Positions 7,347-12,299 of a stretch of DNA of 12,299 bases are shown here, piece by piece (positions within the stretch are counted from its first letter, which is position 1; each line of letters begins with the position of its first letter). The DNA comes from CAZCZZ01 sp964503335 (GTDB lineage Bacteria; Verrucomicrobiota; Kiritimatiellia; CAIVKH01): assembly GCA_964503335.1 (NCBI GenBank), contig CAZCZZ010000083.1, positions 1 through 12,299 of the forward strand, written 5' to 3'. A program made the position numbers and the translations under genes. Below the pieces are notes generated by a model. It saw nothing but the letters and a program-made list of their open reading frames with translations. It was not told where the DNA came from and ran no database searches.

Positions 7347-7709
7347 GTGGTAGAAAAGAATCCGATCGACATCTACGTCAGTCATGAAGATGGCATCGAA
7401 GTCGTGACCGTTGTGGGCCCTGTTGATTCGGCAACCCTTGAAGCCTTCCGTATCAAGGTGGAACCGGTTTGCAGCAAGCAGGGCGCGCGCGTTTTGCTGG
7501 ACTGCAAGGACCTCACCTACGTGAACAGCCGGGCCATCGGGCTGCTGATGAAGTTTCATCGCAGTCTCATGCTGACCCGCGGACGTTTTGCCCTCAGTTC
7601 TTTGAGTCACAAACTGCTGAAGACACTGGACCTGCTCCAGATCGGAAAGACCCTGACTATCTTCCCGTCACGCGACGAAGCGCTTGCCGCCCTGCAGAAG
7701 ACGACATAG
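7347..7709 (+). CDS. STAS-domain anti-sigma factor antagonist (SpoIIAA/RsbV-like)
   Basis: A 120-residue single STAS domain protein. In the SpoIIAA/RsbV partner-switching scheme, the unphosphorylated form binds a serine kinase/anti-sigma factor and frees its target; phosphorylation on one serine blocks this. Family features are EVVTVVGPVDSATLEAF (18-34), LLDCKDLTYVNSRAIGLLM (50-68) and the C-terminal IGKTLTIFPSRDEALAAL (99-116). Ser61 aligns with the phosphoserine of SpoIIAA (Ser58, in the DSSG context). The local context here is NSRA, so Asp is replaced by Asn and Gly by Ala. The start is GTG with GGGGAG 8 bases upstream. A SpoIIE-type phosphatase gene follows 63 bases downstream on the same strand, which supports a partner-switch role. 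No kinase or anti-sigma gene is in the window, so the target is unknown. Confidence 0.9.
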   Translation: MVEKNPIDIYVSHEDGIEVVTVVGPVDSATLEAFRIKVEPVCSKQGARVLLDCKDLTYVNSRAIGLLMKFHRSLMLTRGRFALSSLSHKLLKTLDLLQIGKTLTIFPSRDEALAALQKTT

Positions 7710-7718
7710 CCCGGGGAG

Positions 7719-7740
7719 CATCCTCGTGCCTCGCAGGATG
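7719..7740 (+). other. Weak inverted repeat between the STAS and phosphatase genes
   Basis: CATCCT (7719-7724) and AGGATG (7735-7740) can pair across a 10-base loop in the 63-base spacer. It has no U-tract. It could slow transcription or protect mRNA and so favour the small antagonist over the phosphatase, but a 6-base stem may be chance. Confidence 0.25.
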
Positions 7741-7772
7741 AACACACCGCACAAAGTGGGGAAAACGCGACG

Positions 7773-9695
7773 GTGAAGGTCAGCTTCGCCCAGAAGATCT
7801 CGCTGCACATGGTCCTGCTGATCCTGGTGACCGGGATCAGTGTCACGGCCGTGACGACGATCCAGTTCCGCCACAAGCTGTACGAGCAGGAATTCTCCCG
7901 CGCCTACACGACCTACATGGCGACCGTGAACTACCTGACGGGGCATTACCGGTCGCACCGCGACAACTTCAACCGCCGGATCCTGCGCTTCGTGCTGGAT
8001 GAGAAGTTCATGCAGTTGCCCGGTGACGCGGAGGGTCTTGAGCAGCGTCTTACGCGTCTCGTGCTTTACGATGCCAACGCGCAGCTGCATTTTGAGTACG
8101 ACCGGATGAATGTCAGCCTCGCGCCTCAGCAATTGCCGAAGGATCGAATCCCGACCGAGTACAAGCACTGGTACGACCGCGATGCGCAGCGCCTGCACGT
8201 GGCGGGTCCGATCGACCAGGAAGGGGCCGTCCCGGGCTATGTCGAGATCGAGATCCCGACGACAATCGACGCCGAGATTCTTCGCCTTTACAAGAACTCG
8301 CTGGCCATCATCGCCGTCATGCTCCTGCTCACGATCGTGGTGTCCATCTTCTTTGCCCGCAGGTCCCTGGCGCCCGTGGAGGAACTGACCCATACGGCGC
8401 GCAAGGTTCACGATGGTGACCTGACGCAGCGCGTGGCGGTCCACGGGTCGGACGAGATCAGCATGCTGTCCATGACCTTCAATGAGATGCTGGATTCCCT
8501 GCTGCGACGCATCGCGATGATGCGGCACCTTCAGGATTGGACGATGCGGATCGGTGGCCAGTTCGAGCTCGATCGCCTGTACGGGACCCTGGCTGACATG
8601 TTCCGAAGCCTCGCGGGCTCTGCGTCGTGCACGCTGTTCCTGCGGGGTGGCAAGACTGACCAGGTGCTCGCCTATGAGCCGCAAGGAGAGCCCTCCACGG
8701 TCGCGGGCAGTCTGGACGACGCCTGCCAGAACGCCCTCGACAACGGTGTGGCGAGCATTCCGTCGAATCCTGAGCAGAGCCTTGTTCTCCCGCTCGTCAC
8801 CGGGGAGCGGAAGATCGGGGTTGTGCGTCTGGGTCCCCGCACGAACGGGCAGCCGTACGATGACGAAATCATGGCGCCCCTCATGACCATGGCGCAGCAC
8901 GCGGCGGTGGCGGTTGAAAACGGACGGATGTACCGCGAACTGGCTGACCGTGAACGCTTTGAGCAGGAGATGAAGTGGGCGCGCGAGATCCAGCGCTCCA
9001 TGCTGCCGCGCATCACGCCGGTACTGGAAGGATTCGAGGTTTTCGGCACGAGCCAGCCGGCGTTCGAGGTGGGGGGCGACTACTTTGACTATGTGCAGGT
9101 GGGCAGCCGGTGGCACTTCATCGTGGGTGATGTGTCCGGCAAGGGCGTGCCTGCGGCCCTGATCATGAGCATCCTGCGATCCCTGATTCACACCTACGTC
9201 GAGATGTCGTCCTCCCCGAAGGAAATCCTGCGACGCGTCAACCGCAACCTCTCGCCGGATCTCGAGCCGGGCATGTTCGTCACGGTGGCCTCGGTCACGC
9301 TGGAGTTGAAGACGGGTGATGTCGAACTCGTGCGCGCCGGCCACGAACCCGTGATGATCATACGGGCGGACGGGAGCGTGGAGCGATTCGAACCGGGCGG
9401 CACCGCGCTCGGATTGGTCGAGGTGGCCCGATTCGACGAAGCGCTCGAAGAGATGCGCGTGCACCTCTCGCCGGGCGATACCGTCCTCCTCTACACCGAC
9501 GGAATCACCGAGGCGCGTGATTCGAACGGAGATGAACTGGGTTACCAGGGCGTCGAGGCCATGGCGTGCAGGCATCGCACGCGTCCTGCAAAGGAAATGA
9601 TCAAGGCGATGATCGAGGATTTGAAGGCGTTCTCAGGGAGCGGTGATCAGTTGGACGACATCACGCTGGTGGCCTTGCGACGCTCCGCGAGCTGA
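7773..9695 (+). CDS. Membrane-bound SpoIIE/RsbU-family serine phosphatase (sensor-HAMP-GAF-PP2C)
   Basis: A 640-residue sensor phosphatase that probably dephosphorylates Ser61 of the STAS protein encoded upstream. The order is: TM1 (about 11-30); an extracytoplasmic sensing region (about 31-175), perhaps Cache-like; TM2 (about 176-195); HAMP (about 196-248, with LAPVEELTHTARKVHDGDL); a GAF-like region (about 262-385); a linker helix with the family signature MKWAREIQRSMLP (400-412); and the PP2C/SpoIIE domain (about 420-637). The expected metal-binding Asp residues are present: D436 in GGDYFD, D453 in VGDVSGKG, D576 in YTDGITEA, and D628/D629 in QLDDITLV. The enzyme should therefore be active. 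The start is GTG 7773, preceded by GTGGGGA about 10 bases upstream. It is expected to sit in the inner membrane with its catalytic part in the cytoplasm. The stimulus cannot be deduced. Confidence 0.93.
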   Translation: MKVSFAQKISLHMVLLILVTGISVTAVTTIQFRHKLYEQEFSRAYTTYMATVNYLTGHYRSHRDNFNRRILRFVLDEKFMQLPGDAEGLEQRLTRLVLYDANAQLHFEYDRMNVSLAPQQLPKDRIPTEYKHWYDRDAQRLHVAGPIDQEGAVPGYVEIEIPTTIDAEILRLYKNSLAIIAVMLLLTIVVSIFFARRSLAPVEELTHTARKVHDGDLTQRVAVHGSDEISMLSMTFNEMLDSLLRRIAMMRHLQDWTMRIGGQFELDRLYGTLADMFRSLAGSASCTLFLRGGKTDQVLAYEPQGEPSTVAGSLDDACQNALDNGVASIPSNPEQSLVLPLVTGERKIGVVRLGPRTNGQPYDDEIMAPLMTMAQHAAVAVENGRMYRELADRERFEQEMKWAREIQRSMLPRITPVLEGFEVFGTSQPAFEVGGDYFDYVQVGSRWHFIVGDVSGKGVPAALIMSILRSLIHTYVEMSSSPKEILRRVNRNLSPDLEPGMFVTVASVTLELKTGDVELVRAGHEPVMIIRADGSVERFEPGGTALGLVEVARFDEALEEMRVHLSPGDTVLLYTDGITEARDSNGDELGYQGVEAMACRHRTRPAKEMIKAMIEDLKAFSGSGDQLDDITLVALRRSAS

Positions 9696-9707
9696 TGACG
9701 AGACGAC

Positions 9708-9713
9708 GGAGGA
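9708..9713 (+). promoter_or_regulatory. Shine-Dalgarno deciding the start of the small secreted protein
   Basis: GGAGGA directly abuts the first of three consecutive ATG codons (9714, 9717, 9720). Only the third, at 9720, has workable spacing (6 bases), so the protein most likely starts there, two residues shorter than the longest reading. Confidence 0.65.
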
Positions 9714-9719
9714 ATGATG

Positions 9720-10163
9720 ATGAGGGCTCACATCCTGATTGTGTGTGTTGCACTGAACCTTGCCGTCACCGCGATGGCACAGACGGAAACGCAGGAAGTC
9801 GAGCGTGTGCAGGAGGCACTTAAGCTGACGATCGAGGTGGACGGTACGGACCTGGTATTCGTCCAAGGCACACAACTCTGGATCGTTCACCAGGCTGCCG
9901 CATTTCCAGAAGGTATCAAGGTCAACGGTAGGAAGTGGAAGTGCCGGTGGAACAACAATGTCTCGGAGCGTTTCACATCCCTTGACCCGGCCTTGTCGCC
10001 TGCGGAAGGCACGTCGATCGAACTGAAAAAGCGCGGGGGCCGCGGCGCCGCAAATCTCATCCAAAGACCCACGCCGGAGAACGGTCACACGGCCTGCATC
10101 CAGATTGCAGACCCGGAAAGCGGGTCGGACAAGTACGAGCTCGTGCTTACGTGGCTGAAGTAA
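9720..10163 (+). CDS. Small secreted protein of unknown function
   Basis: A 147-residue protein that I cannot assign to a family. Residues 1-20 form a clear Sec signal peptide (MRAH, then a hydrophobic core), with a probable signal peptidase I site after AMA (18-20), before QTET. No lipobox Cys is present. The mature part is about 127 residues and looks beta-rich: LKLTIEVDGTDLVFVQG (35-51), TQLWIVHQAAAFPEGIKVNG (51-70) and RKWKCRWNNN (71-80), ending in YELVLTWLK. The spaced W54, H57, P63, N69-G70 and W73 look like a carbohydrate-binding-type or similar small beta-sandwich module. That is a resemblance, not an identification. The gene starts 24 bases after the phosphatase gene in the same direction and is probably co-transcribed, which makes it a possible output or input of the signalling pair. 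It converges with the PA14 gene, 18 bases apart. Confidence 0.75.
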   Translation: MRAHILIVCVALNLAVTAMAQTETQEVERVQEALKLTIEVDGTDLVFVQGTQLWIVHQAAAFPEGIKVNGRKWKCRWNNNVSERFTSLDPALSPAEGTSIELKKRGGRGAANLIQRPTPENGHTACIQIADPESGSDKYELVLTWLK

Positions 10164-10181
10164 TGACGGGATCTCGGTGAA

Positions 10182-11318
10182 CTAGAGGATTTCGACCTTG
10201 ATATCGTCACCCGCGGTCGTCGGCTTCTCTACCTCCGGCGTCACCTCCGCATCGGTGGAAGCCATGATCGTCGGCAATTTCCCGTTCTTCGCGAGCCGCT
10301 GGTACTCCGGAATCAGGTCCGGCAACTGCAGGCGCTTCAATTCCTCTTCGTTGAGCTGGTTGTAGTTGACGAGCTGGGAGAGGGGATAGCCCCGGATCTC
10401 AGCCGGGTTCTTCATCCGACTGCGGTTGGCGTAGGAGGGCTTGCCGGATGTGTCGCGCGTCTCGTTCCATTTGATGACCTCTGCCGTGGATGCGCCGTCG
10501 GCCCACAGGCAATCCGTAGGAATCAGCTCGCGCGGTATGCCTGAGGCCTCCGCGCTCCATTCCAACTGGCTGATCGCGTGCTGGAACACATCGCAGAACG
10601 CGTATTTGATGTCGTAGGAAATGCCCGCGAGCATCTCGAGTTCAACCCGGTCCACGGCGCGCTCGCGCTCGACATACTGGTCAAGGACCAGCTTCCCGTT
10701 GATCCAGAGCCGCGCACCGTCGTCCGACTGCAGGTAAAGGGTATACTGCCCGCTCTTCTTCGGCACGATGCGTCCGGTCCAGAGCACCGAGAAGCATTCG
10801 GGTCGCACCTTGCCCGGCCACGGGCTGGCCAGCTCCCACTGCTTGTTCAGCGTGGCGTCGATGCGCGTGAAGGTCTCGCCCGTGAAGTCGATACGATTGA
10901 AGTATGAACCGTACAGACCGTTCTCGGCCGCGCGCTCACCGTAGTCCTTCTTGAGGGAGGAGAGCGTCTGCTGGTCACGCCCAAGCTCGATGGCCATGCC
11001 GATCGGGGCGAGGGGCGACAGGTCGACGGTTTCCACGCCTTCCGAAGCGGTCGGGGTCTCGACAGCAGGCGCTTCCACATCGAGGGACGGAGCGTCTGTG
11101 AGTTGCGTCACATCATCGTTCCTCGGGACGTCGTCCGGCGTCACGGGGGTGTTGTCCAACGTGAGCGTAACGTCCTCACCCACCATCGCCTCAATGTTCT
11201 GCTCCTCCACCTTGGGCTTGAAGGCCATGAACGTGATCAGCGCGAAGACGATGAGGACGTGGAAAGCGATGGATGCCATCGGGCCGGCGGATCTTTCGAG
11301 CATTCTGCGAAGGGTCAT
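10182..11318 (-). CDS. Membrane-anchored PA14-domain protein with TonB-like N-terminus
   Basis: A 378-residue protein. Residues 1-12 are basic (TLRRMLERS), 13-33 are a single membrane segment (SIAFHVLIVFALITFMAF), and 34-125 are an acidic, Pro/Thr/Val-rich extracytoplasmic stretch. This N-terminus resembles TonB-like energy transducers. A PA14 domain spans about 133-265: NGLYGSYFNRIDFTG (133-147), FSVLWTGRIVPKKSGQYTLY (176-195), SDDGARLWINGKLVLD (198-213), LLAGISYDI-type ending (about 228-237) and QLEWSA (251-256). PA14 domains commonly bind glycans. The final 110 residues are polar, helical and charged, with no known match. The start ATG at 11318 has GGAGA 7 bases upstream. The gene lies 57 bases downstream of the transglutaminase-like gene, same strand, so they are probably co-transcribed. 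Expected location is inner membrane with the bulk in the periplasm; the function is unknown. Confidence 0.85.
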   Translation of the reverse strand: MTLRRMLERSAGPMASIAFHVLIVFALITFMAFKPKVEEQNIEAMVGEDVTLTLDNTPVTPDDVPRNDDVTQLTDAPSLDVEAPAVETPTASEGVETVDLSPLAPIGMAIELGRDQQTLSSLKKDYGERAAENGLYGSYFNRIDFTGETFTRIDATLNKQWELASPWPGKVRPECFSVLWTGRIVPKKSGQYTLYLQSDDGARLWINGKLVLDQYVERERAVDRVELEMLAGISYDIKYAFCDVFQHAISQLEWSAEASGIPRELIPTDCLWADGASTAEVIKWNETRDTSGKPSYANRSRMKNPAEIRGYPLSQLVNYNQLNEEELKRLQLPDLIPEYQRLAKNGKLPTIMASTDAEVTPEVEKPTTAGDDIKVEIL

Positions 11319-11375
11319 GGGCGTGTCTCCGATGACTAAGGATAACTCAAAACGACCGGCCAGTTAAGCGTTTCT

Positions 11376-12221
11376 TCAGGCGGGCTGGACGCTGACCCGC
11401 ACCTTCACGGTGGTCGATACGTCCGAGCCCCAGAACGAGCCGCTCACGGGCGTGGCGCCGCTGGCAGTCAGGCTGGCCGCTACGGGTATGTGTCGGTCGG
11501 CGACCGCGAGGCCGGCAGATGGATCGAAGCCGCGCCAGCCCCCGCCGGGAAGGTACACCTCGGCCCACGCGCGGAGGCGATTCCGTCCGTCTGTTGAACC
11601 GTCATCGCAGTAGCCGCTGGTGAACCTCGCCGCCAAGCCCTGGATGCGGCACGCGTCGATAAAGAGAATGGCAAGGTCACGGCACGCGCCGATGCCTCGC
11701 TCAAGGGTTCTTTCGGAACTCTGGGGCGGACCGGATTCGCGCACCTCGGCGTCGATCGACTCGTGGATGGTTGCGCAGAGGCGGCGCAGGAAATCGAGAG
11801 TGCTGCCGTCGCTTTCCGAAGCGACGCGGCGCGAGAACTCCGCAATTTCCGGCGTGTAGGAGGCAGGCTGGCAGTAGGGGGCGAGGAACGTTTCACTGCC
11901 CTCCGCATAGCGCACCGGCATGGACATGACAGACGAGTCCGTGATCAGGAAATCAAACGGGTTGGCGCGCAGCGTCTCGATCTCGAATTCCGACGTGATG
12001 AGCAGCGAGGTGGTTGTGTTCTCGAACCAGGCCTGTGTCGCGGCATTGCCCTCGAGATCCGTATAATCGGCGCGACCGACAGGTTTTGGCGTGACCTGCT
12101 GCTGGAACCGGATCAAGCGCTGTGACCCGTCGCTCCGCGGCCGAAGGCGCAGGATATGCGGGTCGAGGTAGATCGGCCTGCTGTAGAGGTACTCGGAAAC
12201 ATGCTGAACCTTCAGGATCAT
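11376..12221 (-). CDS. Transglutaminase-like protein with catalytic His replaced by Arg
   Basis: A 281-residue protein with the two parts typical of bacterial transglutaminase-like proteins. The N-terminal beta domain (about 1-85) has VQHVSEYLYSRPIYLDPHIL (5-24), LRPR (26-29) and DLEGNAATQAWF (55-66). The core (about 125-240) has the nucleophile region RGIGACRDLAILFIDACR (175-192, Cys180), the strand ARFTSGYCD (198-206), and AEVYLPGGGWRGFDPSAG (220-237) with Asp233. The family normally reads HAW-EVYLPG at the catalytic His; here it reads RAWAEVYLPG, with Arg217 encoded by CGC at 11573-11571. Cys and Asp of the triad are kept, His is not, so amidase/transglutaminase activity is doubtful. I chose ATG 12221, which has AAGGGG upstream and starts exactly at the family N-terminus. 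The frame stays open to 12296 but those residues are not family-like. There is no signal peptide. It is the first gene visible in a - strand pair with the PA14 gene. Confidence 0.88.
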   Translation of the reverse strand: MILKVQHVSEYLYSRPIYLDPHILRLRPRSDGSQRLIRFQQQVTPKPVGRADYTDLEGNAATQAWFENTTTSLLITSEFEIETLRANPFDFLITDSSVMSMPVRYAEGSETFLAPYCQPASYTPEIAEFSRRVASESDGSTLDFLRRLCATIHESIDAEVRESGPPQSSERTLERGIGACRDLAILFIDACRIQGLAARFTSGYCDDGSTDGRNRLRAWAEVYLPGGGWRGFDPSAGLAVADRHIPVAASLTASGATPVSGSFWGSDVSTTVKVRVSVQPA

Positions 12222-12272
12222 CGCGGGCCCCTTTGTCTGCAGGTTGTAGATGAGATGAGAAGGCCGGCTCCC

Positions 12273-12289
12273 GAGTGGTAAAACCACTC
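12273..12289 (-). promoter_or_regulatory. Perfect 7-bp inverted repeat upstream of the transglutaminase-like gene
   Basis: GAGTGGT (12273-12279), a 3-base spacer AAA, then ACCACTC (12283-12289) form a perfect palindrome-like element 51 bases upstream of ATG 12221. Read on the gene's strand, the spacer is TTT. It could be a repressor operator, a hairpin in the 5' leader, or the stem of a terminator for a gene outside the window. No T-tract follows on either strand. No clear -10/-35 pair was found; TACAAC nearer the start lacks a matching -35. Confidence 0.35.
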
Positions 12290-12299
12290 TACGCACTCA

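Noticed and set aside
7347..7709. Loss of the phospho-acceptor in the STAS protein because the SSG motif reads SRA
   Set aside because: When aligned to SpoIIAA (DSSG, phosphorylated on the first Ser), the kept Ser61 is the phospho-acceptor position; only its neighbours differ.
7738..7776. 12-codon mini-frame whose stop overlaps the GTG start of the phosphatase
   Set aside because: Suggestive of a coupling leader peptide, but the only good ribosome site (GGGGAG, 7713-7718) is 19 bases before its ATG, so chance is more likely.
7668..9575. Long open frame of 635 codons on the - strand opposite the phosphatase gene
   Set aside because: It is the codon-bias shadow of a GC-rich gene: the translation is rich in Arg, His and Gln with no domain, while the + strand has a complete, motif-rich phosphatase.
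12222..12296. Longer N-terminus for the transglutaminase-like protein starting at 12296
   Set aside because: The extra 25 residues are not family-like and run through the inverted repeat; ATG 12221 has a proper ribosome site and begins at the family's N-terminus.

Overview
The window looks like a stretch of chromosome from a GC-rich, didermic, probably uncultured bacterium. GC content by eye is around 60%, with strong third-position G/C. The mix of genes fits the PVC superphylum (Planctomycetes/Lentisphaerae/Verrucomicrobia-like) or a neighbouring phylum: a PA14-domain protein behind a TonB-like N-terminal anchor, a STAS/SpoIIE regulatory pair, a Zincin_1 peptidase and a Wzm/Wzt exporter. This placement is inferred from domain content and is weak. 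I found no rRNA, tRNA, CRISPR array, insertion sequence or phage gene.

Layout. (1) Positions 2-1324 (+) hold the 3' four-fifths of gpmI, the cofactor-independent phosphoglycerate mutase of glycolysis, cut by the window edge. (2) After a 141-base gap comes a tightly coupled + strand cassette at 1466-6811: a Wzm-like ABC-2 permease, a Wzt-like ATPase with a C-terminal carbohydrate-binding domain, and a 1091-residue protein carrying three glycosyltransferase domains (GT2, GT4-like, GT2). The permease and ATPase genes overlap by 11 bases, and the ATPase and glycosyltransferase genes by an ATGA. Together they look like the export and assembly end of a cell-surface polysaccharide pathway. (3) A small zinc metallopeptidase lies on the - strand (6836-7228), convergent with the cassette. 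(4) A divergent + strand unit follows at 7347-10163: a STAS anti-sigma-factor antagonist, a membrane-bound HAMP-GAF-SpoIIE serine phosphatase that probably dephosphorylates it, and a small secreted protein of unknown function. The partner serine kinase is not in the window. (5) A - strand pair reads back from the right edge: a transglutaminase-like protein (11376-12221), then an anchored PA14 protein (10182-11318).

The observations most worth a second look are these. The transglutaminase-like protein has arginine where the catalytic histidine is expected. A triple glycosyltransferase is translationally coupled to its own exporter. The partner-switching module lacks its kinase and is followed by a secreted protein. 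The PA14 module sits on a TonB-like N-terminal anchor. Intergenic space is short throughout and no convincing rho-independent terminator is visible.
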